A DNA stretch of 64,000 bases from Candidatus Barnesiella excrementigallinarum (lineage in GTDB: Bacteria; Bacteroidota; Bacteroidia; Bacteroidales; Barnesiellaceae). Numbering within the stretch: position 1 is the first letter of the stretch; each line of letters starts with the position of its first letter. The stretch spans positions 107,287-171,286 of the forward strand of contig DXFL01000030.1 in NCBI GenBank assembly GCA_019114445.1, in the 5' to 3' direction. Positions 33,067 through 44,998 of the stretch are shown here, piece after piece. A program made the translations under genes and the position numbers. The notes beneath the pieces are model-generated. The model was not told where the DNA came from, searched no databases, and saw nothing but the letters and a program-made list of their open reading frames with translations.

Positions 33067-34956
33067 TTAGTTGAAGCGTTTTTGCAACTCGTCGTGCGAC
33101 ACCGAAATAAATACGGTTTTGCCGTCGGGAGTATAGGTCGGAACATTCAACGCCAGCAAATCGTCGATCAACGACGACATCTCTTCTTTCGAAAGCGATT
33201 GCCCCACCGGTAAGGCGGCAGCCTCGGCCAAAGTCCAAGCAATACGTCGCTGCAACGACAATTTCACGTCGTGCTCTTTCTCCGAGGCCGTAGCTATCAT
33301 CTGCCCAATCAAATCACACGCGTCCACCCCCTCGACCCCTGCCGGCAACGCATTGATGGAATAACTGTTCTGCCCCATATCGGCCAAATCGAAACCGAGG
33401 GCTGCCAAGTCGTCCCAAATAGACAACAGAGTGGCCGACTGCGACACAGTGAGTTGAATGATTTCGGGAAATAAAACCCGTTGCGAGGCTATTTCGCGGG
33501 ATTCCATTCCCGCCATAAAACGCTCGAACAGCACCAAACTATGGGCCCGATGTTGGTCTACGACCAACAGGCCGTCGGGGATAGGCGTCAACACATACCG
33601 CCCCTTCAACTGCATGACAGGCCGCCCGCTTTGATTCAACTTCGATTCAAATTCGGGGAAGGCCGCCTGCCCCTCATTCCCGGCCGAAAGTTTCGACTCA
33701 TACTCGGTATCGCCCTGCATATTGACCTTCGAAGCAAATTCGGCCGTTTCGCCGGCAGGACGAAGATCGTCATCGGGTTTTGCGCTGTTGAAACTGCTGT
33801 ACAACTGCTGCCAATCATAATCGGGACGCTTGGCCGACGAACTTCCGGTGCGGAACGGGTTATACGAAGTATCGACATGAACCGTGGGAGGCTGTACATA
33901 TACACCCGGTTTCGAGGCCGGTATCTCAGGGGCATCGTCCATATCGAAGTCGATAGTGGGTGCGGTGCTGAATTTTCCCAAAGCCTCCTTTACCGAAGCC
34001 GAAAGAATTTGCCAAATGGGTTGCTCGTTTTCGAACTTAATTTCGGTTTTCGTAGGGTGAATGTTTACATCGATTGTATCGGGATCGACGGTAAGGTTTA
34101 TGAAATAGTTGGGCATCTCGCCCACAGGTATCAATTGTTCGTAACAAATAGTCACGGCCTTGTGGAAATAGGGATGACGCATATAACGCCCGTTGACAAA
34201 GAAATATTGCAAAGCCCCCCTTTTGCGAGCCGACTCGGGACGCCCCACATAACCCGATATTTTCACCAACGACGTTTCGGTTGCTACCGAAAGCAACTGC
34301 TGGTTGAGGCTTTTCCCAAAAAGAGCCACAATACGCTGCCGCAAATTGGTCGCCGGCAAGTTAAACATTTCGGTATCGTTGTGGACAAGCGTAAAACTCA
34401 CCTGAGTATTGATCAACGCCATGCGTTCAAACTCATTGAGTATATTGCTCAACTCTACTTGATTGGATTTTAAAAACTTACGACGAGCCGGCACATTAAA
34501 GAAGATATTCTTTACGGCAAAATTACTGCCCACAGGGGTAGAAATGCTATCCTGTCCCTCGCACCGGGAGGCCGACATTCGCACACAAGTGCCTACCTCG
34601 TCCTCTTCCCGACGAGTGCGTAACTCTACCTGCGAAATCGCAGCAATCGAGGCCAATGCCTCGCCTCTGAAACCCATAGTCCGCAACGAAAAGAGATCGT
34701 CGGCCGAACGGATTTTCGAGGTCGAATGCCGTTCAAAAGCCAACCGGGCATCGGTGGGCGACATTCCTTTACCGTTGTCGATCACCTGTATAAGCGTGCG
34801 CCCGGCATCCTTCAAAACAATCTGTATGGAAGTAGCTCCGGCATCAACGGCATTCTCGACCAACTCTTTAATAACCGATGCCGGCCGTTGTATAACCTCA
34901 CCCGCCGCTATTTGATTGGCCACAGAGTCGGGTAACAAATGTATCACATCACTCAT
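33067..34956 (-). CDS. mutL: DNA mismatch repair protein MutL
   Basis: GHKL ATPase motifs LPDSVANQIAAGEVIQRPASVIKELVENAVDAGATSI, DNGKGM, TMGFRGEALASI. Confidence 0.96.
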   Translation of the reverse strand: MSDVIHLLPDSVANQIAAGEVIQRPASVIKELVENAVDAGATSIQIVLKDAGRTLIQVIDNGKGMSPTDARLAFERHSTSKIRSADDLFSLRTMGFRGEALASIAAISQVELRTRREEDEVGTCVRMSASRCEGQDSISTPVGSNFAVKNIFFNVPARRKFLKSNQVELSNILNEFERMALINTQVSFTLVHNDTEMFNLPATNLRQRIVALFGKSLNQQLLSVATETSLVKISGYVGRPESARKRGALQYFFVNGRYMRHPYFHKAVTICYEQLIPVGEMPNYFINLTVDPDTIDVNIHPTKTEIKFENEQPIWQILSASVKEALGKFSTAPTIDFDMDDAPEIPASKPGVYVQPPTVHVDTSYNPFRTGSSSAKRPDYDWQQLYSSFNSAKPDDDLRPAGETAEFASKVNMQGDTEYESKLSAGNEGQAAFPEFESKLNQSGRPVMQLKGRYVLTPIPDGLLVVDQHRAHSLVLFERFMAGMESREIASQRVLFPEIIQLTVSQSATLLSIWDDLAALGFDLADMGQNSYSINALPAGVEGVDACDLIGQMIATASEKEHDVKLSLQRRIAWTLAEAAALPVGQSLSKEEMSSLIDDLLALNVPTYTPDGKTVFISVSHDELQKRFN

Positions 34957-34978
34957 AACGAAAGCTCCTTGCAAGTAA

Positions 34979-36580
34979 CTAATGGTTGAAACGATGTTTC
35001 TTTTTATCTTCGACAGCCTCGACCTTTACTTCGGGTTTTCGGAATATATCCTGCGGATCGACCGGCCTCAATTCGTCGTACCACCTATAAGCCGGCAAAT
35101 ACAATTGTTCGGGCTTTACAAGTTCCATAGGCGTCATACTGCCCTGCGGCTGCGGCCAAATGACAATTTTTTCCATCTGCCGGTTTTTCAAAAACATCCT
35201 TAAAAAACCGCTTTCCGCCTTATTGAGCCCGGTCAGTGTAGAATCCCGCTCTTGCGGATAAAAGATGGTTTGGGCGTTGCCGTTCACATCGACCTGCCGC
35301 AACTCGCCATGCTCAAAAAAGGCTTTCAGGGTTTTCCCCGATACTTGATCGAAAAATACCGAATCTTTGTGCTGTGCCGCAAAAGCCGCCGACGGGATAA
35401 AAGCCCAATCGATAGAACTGTCGTTCATGTGTATGCGAATCGTGTCGCCGGTAATTTGATAATTTTCGTTCCAAATAATGGGAAGTTTATACATATGCAA
35501 CAACGAATCGGCACTGGTAAACTCCATCGAATCGCACACGCCCTGAGCGTCGACCCTGAAAAACCGCACCCCGTGATAGGCTTGCAAAAGACGGGTAGAA
35601 TCGGGCAGAATCAAATGCGATTTCAACGTATCGGCGTGCATATACAGGGTATCGCCTCGTGAGAATTCGAGCACACGGGCCGAATCGGTGGCAAAAGAAT
35701 ATTCGGTCTTTTCGTTGTAAAAGCCATATTGCCCCTCCATAATGATGGAGCGCACCGAATCGTTGAGGACCATATTCCCGAAGACCTCGCCAAATCCCGA
35801 CCCACGGTCGTAAAAAATCGTATCGCCCGTAAGGCTTTGCCCCTTCGACGTAATCAGCGACCGTTTCAACAACATGGATTTATCGGTCTCGGTATTGTAC
35901 CACCCCGAAGTAGAATAGATGATATTACTGTCGGAAACGATGGTCGACGGACCTACAATATCGGCAATCTTGGTTTGGGTGTTATATTCGAGCGTATCGG
36001 AATAGAGGGTATATTTCTCGTTTATGAGTTGTACGTCGAAATTAAAGACCGACTGTTTGGTGTCGGGCGAATACTGCCCGTAAACCGATGTCAACTCATT
36101 TTGCGAATCCACCAGTTTTCCCCCATCGAAATAGTAGCCGATGTTGGGAATCATCTCGTAATTGAGGCTATCGGTAAACAGCGTTACATCGCGGTTCTCC
36201 ATGCGCACATTCTCCCGCAAACGGGCAATTTGTTCGTTTCCATTATAGTAGAGCACATCGCCATAAATAAACAGCGTATCGCCCTGCTCCATGCGCACAT
36301 TGCCAAAGGCATCGAGCGAATTGTCTTTCTCGTAGAAATAGGCACTGTCGCAGTACATATACATACTGTCCTTTCGGAATATGACATTACCCCTAAGCAC
36401 CCGATAGTCGGGGCTTAATGCCTTGTCGAAAGTTAGCTCGTCGCTATTCTCCAAATAAACTTTATTGGGGTCGTCTCGTGCCGGTAAATTCTTTCCGGGA
36501 GTCCCTGTCGCTGCCCACATACCAAGAGTAAGCAGGCATAAAACACCGGCCAGTGTTTTATGCCCCACTCCTTTATTCAT
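34979..36580 (-). CDS. OstA/LptA-like LPS transport-associated protein
   Basis: Repeated OstA-type beta repeats (FGNVRMEQGDTLFIYGDVLYYNGNEQIARLRENVRMENRDVTLFTDSLNYE); start at MNKGVG preferred. Confidence 0.8.
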   Translation of the reverse strand: MNKGVGHKTLAGVLCLLTLGMWAATGTPGKNLPARDDPNKVYLENSDELTFDKALSPDYRVLRGNVIFRKDSMYMYCDSAYFYEKDNSLDAFGNVRMEQGDTLFIYGDVLYYNGNEQIARLRENVRMENRDVTLFTDSLNYEMIPNIGYYFDGGKLVDSQNELTSVYGQYSPDTKQSVFNFDVQLINEKYTLYSDTLEYNTQTKIADIVGPSTIVSDSNIIYSTSGWYNTETDKSMLLKRSLITSKGQSLTGDTIFYDRGSGFGEVFGNMVLNDSVRSIIMEGQYGFYNEKTEYSFATDSARVLEFSRGDTLYMHADTLKSHLILPDSTRLLQAYHGVRFFRVDAQGVCDSMEFTSADSLLHMYKLPIIWNENYQITGDTIRIHMNDSSIDWAFIPSAAFAAQHKDSVFFDQVSGKTLKAFFEHGELRQVDVNGNAQTIFYPQERDSTLTGLNKAESGFLRMFLKNRQMEKIVIWPQPQGSMTPMELVKPEQLYLPAYRWYDELRPVDPQDIFRKPEVKVEAVEDKKKHRFNH

Positions 36581-36605
36581 ATTTCTTCGATGCCTCATTG
36601 GCCTC

Positions 36606-37961
36606 TTATTTTATCCAACCGTCGTACTTGAACTCACAATTTCGCCACCCTTCCTTTACACGGATATAGGTCTCGCTCTGCTTTTTGGCCAACCATTCGT
36701 TCAAAATATCTGTTTTCTTTTTCTCCTCGACAATCGCTTTCAAGGTTTGGTAGTCGTCCGACATATTAGCCTTATGCCCGTCGATACGGTTTTTCAATTT
36801 TACGATAGCTACCACCTCTTTGTTTTTACGCTCGTCGGTCATCACAAAAGGTTTCGAAATTTCGCCCACTTTCAAATCGGCCACCACCTTAGCAACGTCC
36901 TGAGGCAAATGCCCCATTTCGAATTTCGAGGTTCCCGTCTGCGGATTCACCATAAGCCCCTTGTTGTTACGGGTATCCTTATCTTGCGAAACATATTGGG
37001 TAACTTCGTCGAAAGTAAATTTTTTATCCAGCAGATCGGTACGCAACGAGTCGAGACGGACCAATGCATCGGAAAGGTCTTTATCCGAAACGTGCGGACG
37101 GAGCAAGATGTGGCGCACATTGATACGGTCGCCCCGTTTTTCGATTAACTGGATAATATGATAACCATATTCGGTCTCTACGATTTTCGAAACTTTCTTG
37201 GGATCGCTCAAATTAAATGCCACATTGGCAAACTCGGGTACCAAATTGCTCTTGCTCACGAATCCCATTTCGCCACCCATCATGGCCGACGCACGGTCCT
37301 CGGAGTAGAGTACTGCCAATGTCGAGAAGTCGCGTTCTCCGCTATTCACCTGCTCGCTGAAATCGCGCAAGCGGGCTTTTACATTATCGATCTCCTGTTG
37401 CGGCACTTTGGGATTCAACGTAATAATTTGCACCTCGACCTGCATGGGGATATAGGGAATACTGTCGGCAGGCAACTGATTGTAAAACTTACGTACTTCG
37501 GCAGGAGTTGTCTTTACATCTTTCACCAAATTACGCTGTACCTCCTGCACGGTACCCTGATCACGGATAATATTAGCCAATTCCTCGCGAATCTCGGCAA
37601 CCGGTTTCTTAAAATATTCTTCCATTTTTTCCTTCGAACCGATATTGGCTATGAGGTAATTGATACGAGCCTCTACCTGCTGAAACACGGTCGCATCGGG
37701 AACTGTAATCGTATCGAGTTTTGCTTGATGCAAAAAAAGTTTTTGTACGGCGAGCTGTTCGGGAATCACACAATAGGGATCGCCATCGATACGTTGCCCG
37801 TCGTATTGCATTTGTCGGTACTGTTCTTCGACTTCCGACTTATAAATGGCCTCATCGCCTATTATCCACACCACTTCGTCAATTACATTGTCGTCGGCAA
37901 CAAGCGGAAGAGCAACTGTTGCCACAAAGAAAAACAAAAGCCAATCAGTAAGTTTACGCAT
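36606..37961 (-). CDS. SurA-like periplasmic peptidyl-prolyl isomerase
   Basis: 451 aa; IDEVVWIIGDEAIYKSEVEEQ, two parvulin domains (GGEMGFVSKSNLVPEFANVAFNLSDPKKVSKIVETEYGYHIIQLIEKRGDRINVRHILLRP). Confidence 0.92.
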   Translation of the reverse strand: MRKLTDWLLFFFVATVALPLVADDNVIDEVVWIIGDEAIYKSEVEEQYRQMQYDGQRIDGDPYCVIPEQLAVQKLFLHQAKLDTITVPDATVFQQVEARINYLIANIGSKEKMEEYFKKPVAEIREELANIIRDQGTVQEVQRNLVKDVKTTPAEVRKFYNQLPADSIPYIPMQVEVQIITLNPKVPQQEIDNVKARLRDFSEQVNSGERDFSTLAVLYSEDRASAMMGGEMGFVSKSNLVPEFANVAFNLSDPKKVSKIVETEYGYHIIQLIEKRGDRINVRHILLRPHVSDKDLSDALVRLDSLRTDLLDKKFTFDEVTQYVSQDKDTRNNKGLMVNPQTGTSKFEMGHLPQDVAKVVADLKVGEISKPFVMTDERKNKEVVAIVKLKNRIDGHKANMSDDYQTLKAIVEEKKKTDILNEWLAKKQSETYIRVKEGWRNCEFKYDGWIK

Positions 37962-37971
37962 AATTCAAATA

Positions 37972-38862
37972 TTATTTTATACTCTCTTTTTCAGATTCAT
38001 CTTTTTTATAGATCCATTTTATCTTGCCCGACTCTTCGGCATCGCGATAAAGGTTCTCTTCCAGTTCGCGGTTAAACTCCAACCGGGTACTGTTGGTGAG
38101 AATCTCCTGTATACGGGTTTTGGCAAAATCGTAAGGCATCACCTCGCCCGGCAGCCGGTATTCCGAGATATACAGCAAATACCAATATCCGTTTTTATTG
38201 ACTTCCAGTTTCTTATTGTTTTTCAAGAAACTTACGGAATTGCCAAACTCATAAGGTATATTACTGACAATCTCCTCAAACGGTATCCATTTATCGTAGA
38301 AATAGTCGTAGTTCACGACATTTTTCAAAGCATATTTTTCGATCTTCTCCACACCATCGGGGGTCGACGCACAATACCATTTTTTCAACTGGTTAAGGTT
38401 GGGGGCATTTTCGGGGACTTTAAGGAAAAGGCCTCTGAGAATAGGCTCTCTCAAACGGAAAAGTTCGGAGTTGTTTGCGTAATAGTTCTCCATCTCGGCC
38501 TCGCCAAAAGCCTCGGTAGACCGCTCGCTGAGAAAGCGTTTGCGATATTCGAAGATAACCAAATCGCGACGGTATTTTTCGACCAAGACGTCGATTCGCT
38601 CCATATCGGGAATATTCTTTGTCGCAATCTCGTACAACAGCACATCGCTAACCCAACGGTGAATATATTTTTCGGCAAAATTGGCACTGTCGGTCGGCGA
38701 AAGGCCTTCGGGCATGGCTTCGAGCAGTTCCTTGCGCGACAAAGTCTCGTCGCCCACCTGAACCAAAGAATCTTCATTGCCCTGTAACCCACTTCGGCAC
38801 GCCGTAAAAAGGCATGCCGAAAGTGTTACATACAATAGTGCTATTGTCGAAAATCTATACAT
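37972..38862 (-). CDS. SurA/PpiC-like lipoprotein lacking a recognisable parvulin catalytic domain
   Basis: 296 aa; lipobox LFTAC, helical SurA-N-like region (LVQVGDETLSRKELLEAMPEGLS); between two PPIase genes. Confidence 0.7.
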   Translation of the reverse strand: MYRFSTIALLYVTLSACLFTACRSGLQGNEDSLVQVGDETLSRKELLEAMPEGLSPTDSANFAEKYIHRWVSDVLLYEIATKNIPDMERIDVLVEKYRRDLVIFEYRKRFLSERSTEAFGEAEMENYYANNSELFRLREPILRGLFLKVPENAPNLNQLKKWYCASTPDGVEKIEKYALKNVVNYDYFYDKWIPFEEIVSNIPYEFGNSVSFLKNNKKLEVNKNGYWYLLYISEYRLPGEVMPYDFAKTRIQEILTNSTRLEFNRELEENLYRDAEESGKIKWIYKKDESEKESIK

Positions 38863-38914
38863 TATCTTCTTGCATACTTAACCGTGCGCTAAATTACGAT
38901 TAAATCATAACCGA

Positions 38915-40852
38915 CTATTGCTTATTAACCGTTTTTAGAACATCTTCATTTATTTCTACCGGGTATTTTTTATTCAGGTTTTCCACCCATACCTTTTCGA
39001 GGTAGTTTTGGTAATCGGCTGTAACCTGTCCCCGCACATCGGTATAGTCTTCGGGTCTCTTCAACAGTTTGCCCGAAACAAATGCTACCGGCAATTTCTC
39101 ATCGACTTTTGCAGGTTCGCCTTTGAACACCAATTCGTCGATTTTGGCATTCTCGCCCTCGACAAAGAGGCCGCGTTCAACCTTTACCTGTGTCAAGGAA
39201 TCGGTATTAAATTCGCGGGTCAGCACCACAATTACCGAATCGGCATCCAGTTTTTTCAACCGTTTTTTCACGGCCGTAGCCGTAGCTTCGTCACTGCACT
39301 GGATAAGGAATCCTTTATAATGGGGTTTTTCCCATTTGTATTGTTTCTTGTTTTTCTTGAAATATTTCTGCAAGCCTTCGGTATCTTTCGAGGCTTTCTC
39401 CCAAACTTCCCGATTGCTCACTTCAAAAAGCAACATTCCGTCGCGATATTCGTTCATAAGATTTCTGAAATCGGGATATTTATCTTCCAAACAACTTTTT
39501 TCGAAATTCAAGATTTCTTTATCGGACATCTGCCCTATCATGGCTACGATATATTCGGGAGCATTGAAAGTGATATTGCGTCCCTGCGGCAAAAATGCGG
39601 CAAAATCGGCTACCGTATATGCATGGTCCTTGAACGAAAACAAGGGACTTTGATCGTTATGGATAGCGGCTATATACGAAGAATCGACTTTCCCCATCTC
39701 GCGAGCCAAAGTTTCCAATTTTTGTTGTTGAGCACTGTCCAAAGTAAACCCATATTCATCTTTCAATTTCTTCACCATGGCTGCACGAGCCATACCGCCC
39801 CGTTCGTCGCGGGCCATCATGCGCACAATTTCGGAACGAAGTTGCTCAAAAGGTTTAATACCCCGCTTGTCCATCAATTTAATGATATGCCAACCATAAG
39901 CGGTAAGTACCGGCTCGGTAATGTCGCCTTTATTTTTAAGGGCAAAACCTGCATCCTCAAATTCTTTTACAAATTGGCCGCTGCTCACCCACGGCAATTC
40001 GCCGCCCCGCATGGCCGAACCTTTATCCTCCGAACGCTCTTTGGCAAGAGTTGCAAAATCGGCACCGGCTTTCAACTCCTCATAGATAGCCCGAATCTCA
40101 GCTTCCTTTTGGGCTTTCACTTCGTCGGAAGCATTGCGGGGCACCAATATCATAATGTGAGAGAAAAGGTACTCTCCCGGATTGGGACGACGGCTGTGTA
40201 CTTTGATTATATGGAAACCGAACTGGCTCTCCACCACATCGGAAACTTCGCCGGGTTGCAAGGCAAATGCAGCCTTCTCGAAAGGATAAACCGTACGTCC
40301 ACCCCGGATAAAGCCCAAATAACCTTTATTTTGTTTCGAACCGTCTTCGCTATATTTTTCAGCCATAGCGCCAAAATCTTCACCGGCTTTAATCAGATTC
40401 AAAATAGAGTCGGCCTTTTGTTTGGCCGCAGCCCTGTCTTGTGGCATACGGGCATTCAAGCCCACCAAAATATGGCTTACCTCTACATCTTCTTTCATTC
40501 GCTCATAAGCCTCTTGGGCCAAACGGTCATCGACCGATGCGTCAATCAAATAGGGTCTAGCAAGCTCTTCCCGGTAGCCGGCCAATTCGTTCTTAAACGC
40601 AGCAGTCGTATCGATACCCATCGATTCGGCTTCTGCAACTTTCAACTTATAGTTTTTGAATAGCGTAACATACTCGTCAAGCGACTTATGATCTATTTGC
40701 TGCTGGCTGTTTTTATTATAAATGTATTCAAACTCCGATTTGTGAATCTCCTTGTTATTCACTTTCATAATAACCGGATCGACATCCGATGCCAATCCCC
40801 AAGAGCAAAAATTTCCAGCGAACAAAGCCGCTAAAAGCCATTTGTTTTTCAT
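38915..40852 (-). CDS. Peptidyl-prolyl cis-trans isomerase (double parvulin domain)
   Basis: Signal peptide from MKNKWLLAALFAGNFCSWGLA; two parvulin segments (VSHILVG..., YLFSHIMILVP...). Confidence 0.92.
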   Translation of the reverse strand: MKNKWLLAALFAGNFCSWGLASDVDPVIMKVNNKEIHKSEFEYIYNKNSQQQIDHKSLDEYVTLFKNYKLKVAEAESMGIDTTAAFKNELAGYREELARPYLIDASVDDRLAQEAYERMKEDVEVSHILVGLNARMPQDRAAAKQKADSILNLIKAGEDFGAMAEKYSEDGSKQNKGYLGFIRGGRTVYPFEKAAFALQPGEVSDVVESQFGFHIIKVHSRRPNPGEYLFSHIMILVPRNASDEVKAQKEAEIRAIYEELKAGADFATLAKERSEDKGSAMRGGELPWVSSGQFVKEFEDAGFALKNKGDITEPVLTAYGWHIIKLMDKRGIKPFEQLRSEIVRMMARDERGGMARAAMVKKLKDEYGFTLDSAQQQKLETLAREMGKVDSSYIAAIHNDQSPLFSFKDHAYTVADFAAFLPQGRNITFNAPEYIVAMIGQMSDKEILNFEKSCLEDKYPDFRNLMNEYRDGMLLFEVSNREVWEKASKDTEGLQKYFKKNKKQYKWEKPHYKGFLIQCSDEATATAVKKRLKKLDADSVIVVLTREFNTDSLTQVKVERGLFVEGENAKIDELVFKGEPAKVDEKLPVAFVSGKLLKRPEDYTDVRGQVTADYQNYLEKVWVENLNKKYPVEINEDVLKTVNKQ

Positions 40853-41007
40853 CGTGTTATGCGTTATGTTTTTTATGGAGACCCAACAGTCTCGAGTTAT
40901 CAAAAAAAATAATACACTATTTTAACGTCCCAAATATAATAAAATTATATGGCAATCGGTAAAATAGTGTATCATTCCCAAAAATATGTTTCTTTCGCTA
41001 CCGGGGA

Positions 41008-42567
<1,560 letters not shown>

Positions 42568-42714
42568 TTATTGTTGAGTAATGGAGTTGAAAAACTATAC
42601 CAACAGCCCAAAGATTAACCGAATGCGGGATTTGCCCCAATAGCTAATCCCATAAAAAAAACATCGGGGGCTGCCGCAATCGACTGCCCCCAATGCTATG
42701 AATATTTATTCTTT

Positions 42715-44895
42715 TCAATTTCCCATCTCCGAGAGGAATTTGATACGGATCAACCGTATCTCCTCTTCGCTGTATTCCATACCAAACTCTTCGATGGCAT
42801 CTTCGAGACTGTCGCTTTCGCTCTCTTTGAAATATTCGAAAATATCGTCGATATGTTCGTCGTCCATAATCTCGTGCAAGAAATAGTCGATATTGATTTT
42901 GGTACCCGAATAGACAATCGCCTCTATCTCGTCGAGCAATTCGCCAAATTCCAATCCTTTCGATTCGGCCAACTCATCAAGAGCTATTTTGCGGTCGATG
43001 GCTTGGATAATCGACACTTTCAACTTCGATTTGTTGGCTACGGTACGCACTCTCAAATCTTCGGGGCGTTCTATCTCGTTTTCCTCCACATGAGCCTTGA
43101 TCACCTTCACAAACTCCTCGCCATAACGTTTTGCCTTACCGGCTCCCACACCGGGTATATTTTGCAGCTCTTCGAGGGTGATGGGATAGGTTGTTGCCAT
43201 AGCCTCCAACGATGGATCTTGGAAAATCACATAAGGCGGTAGTTCCAAACGTTTGGCTATTTTTTTGCGAAGGTCTTTCAAGATCGAATACAATTCGGGG
43301 TCGACGGCGCACGAAGCTCCCCCTTTCATGGGTACTTCTTCTTCCACCTCTTCGAAATCGACATCTTTCACAATTTTGAACGATACCGGATTTTTCAAAA
43401 ATGCGTGTCCGGCTTTCGTCACCTTCAACAATCCGTAATTTTCAATATCTTTATCGATATAACCGGCAATCAACGCCTGACGGATAACCGCATTCCACGT
43501 ACGATCATCTTCGCCCTGTCCGCTTCCAAAAACTTCCAAGTCTTCGTGCTGATAGGAAAGCACCTGACTGGTCTCTTTCCCCAACAAAACGTCGATTACA
43601 TATTCGGCTTTGAATTTTTCTTTCAGTGCAATAACGGTTTCGAGAACCGCACAAAGTTGATCTTTTGCTTCCACTTGTTTTTTAGGATTTAGGCAATTAT
43701 CGCAATTTCCACAATTATCTTCTTCATACTCCTCGCCAAAGTAATGCAGCAGGATTTTGCGACGGCAGAGCGACGACTCGGCATAGGCGGCAGTCTCCAA
43801 CAACAGTTGTTTGCCAATCTCCTGCTCGGCAATAGGTTTCCCCTGCATGAATTTTTCGAGTTTCTGCAAGTCTTTATTGATATAGAAGGTTATGCACTGG
43901 CCTTCACCCCCGTCTCGCCCGGCTCGCCCGGTCTCTTGGTAATAGCCTTCGAGACTCTTGGGTATATCGTAGTGTATGACATACCTTACATCGGGTTTGT
44001 CTATCCCCATACCAAAAGCTATCGTAGCAACAATTACATCGATTTTTTCCAACAAAAATGCATCTTGGTTTTGTGTACGGGTAGTAGAATCCATTCCGGC
44101 ATGATAGGGCAAGGCTCGAATTCCGTTTACTTGTAACAGTTCGGCCAACTCCTCGACTTTTTTCCGGCTGAGGCAGTAGATAATGCCCGACTTACCTTCT
44201 TGCGATTTGATATATTTTATAATGTCTTTATCGATATTGGCGGTCTTGGGCCGCACTTCATAGTAAAGGTTGGGACGATTGAACGACGATTTGAATACCG
44301 CCGCATCCAACATACCCAGATTCTTTTGAATATCGTGTTGTACCTTTGGCGTGGCAGTTGCCGTGAGAGCAATAACCGGCCGCACCCCTATTTCGTTTAT
44401 AATGGGGCGTATCCGCCTGTATTCGGGACGGAAATCGTGACCCCATTCCGAAATACAGTGCGCTTCGTCCACCGCATAAAACGACACATTCACTTGCCGG
44501 AGGAAATCGATATTCTCCTCTTTGGTCAACGATTCGGGCGCGACGTAAAGCAATTTGGTCTTACCCGACAGGATATCGGTTTTCACCTGATCTATCGCGG
44601 CTTTATTCAGCGAAGAGTTTATAAAATGAGCCACGCCGTCCTCGGCGCTGAAATTCCGCATGGCATCGACCTGATTTTTCATCAAGGCAATCAAGGGCGA
44701 GATAACCACGGCTGTCCCGTCCAAGATAAGTGAGGGCAATTGATAACAGAGCGATTTTCCCCCTCCGGTAGGCATCAATACAAATGTATCTTTCCCGGCG
44801 AGTAAATTTCTGATAATTGCTTCCTGATTTCCCTTGAATGTATCGAATCCGAAATTCCTTTTCAGTTCCTCAGTCAAATTTACTTCTTTTGCCAT
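42715..44895 (-). CDS. recQ: ATP-dependent DNA helicase RecQ
   Basis: 726 aa; LMPTGGGKSLCYQLPSL, DEAHCISEWGHDFRPEY, RQC zinc residues CGNCDNC, HRDC domain. Confidence 0.98.
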   Translation of the reverse strand: MAKEVNLTEELKRNFGFDTFKGNQEAIIRNLLAGKDTFVLMPTGGGKSLCYQLPSLILDGTAVVISPLIALMKNQVDAMRNFSAEDGVAHFINSSLNKAAIDQVKTDILSGKTKLLYVAPESLTKEENIDFLRQVNVSFYAVDEAHCISEWGHDFRPEYRRIRPIINEIGVRPVIALTATATPKVQHDIQKNLGMLDAAVFKSSFNRPNLYYEVRPKTANIDKDIIKYIKSQEGKSGIIYCLSRKKVEELAELLQVNGIRALPYHAGMDSTTRTQNQDAFLLEKIDVIVATIAFGMGIDKPDVRYVIHYDIPKSLEGYYQETGRAGRDGGEGQCITFYINKDLQKLEKFMQGKPIAEQEIGKQLLLETAAYAESSLCRRKILLHYFGEEYEEDNCGNCDNCLNPKKQVEAKDQLCAVLETVIALKEKFKAEYVIDVLLGKETSQVLSYQHEDLEVFGSGQGEDDRTWNAVIRQALIAGYIDKDIENYGLLKVTKAGHAFLKNPVSFKIVKDVDFEEVEEEVPMKGGASCAVDPELYSILKDLRKKIAKRLELPPYVIFQDPSLEAMATTYPITLEELQNIPGVGAGKAKRYGEEFVKVIKAHVEENEIERPEDLRVRTVANKSKLKVSIIQAIDRKIALDELAESKGLEFGELLDEIEAIVYSGTKINIDYFLHEIMDDEHIDDIFEYFKESESDSLEDAIEEFGMEYSEEEIRLIRIKFLSEMGN

Positions 44896-44998
44896 ACGGT
44901 TCTCTCTTTCTCGTTATGTGTGTTTAACCGACGAGTTTTATCGGTCAAACAAATTTATAAACAACTCTGCCTAATTACCAAATTTTCTTGTCGTTTTT

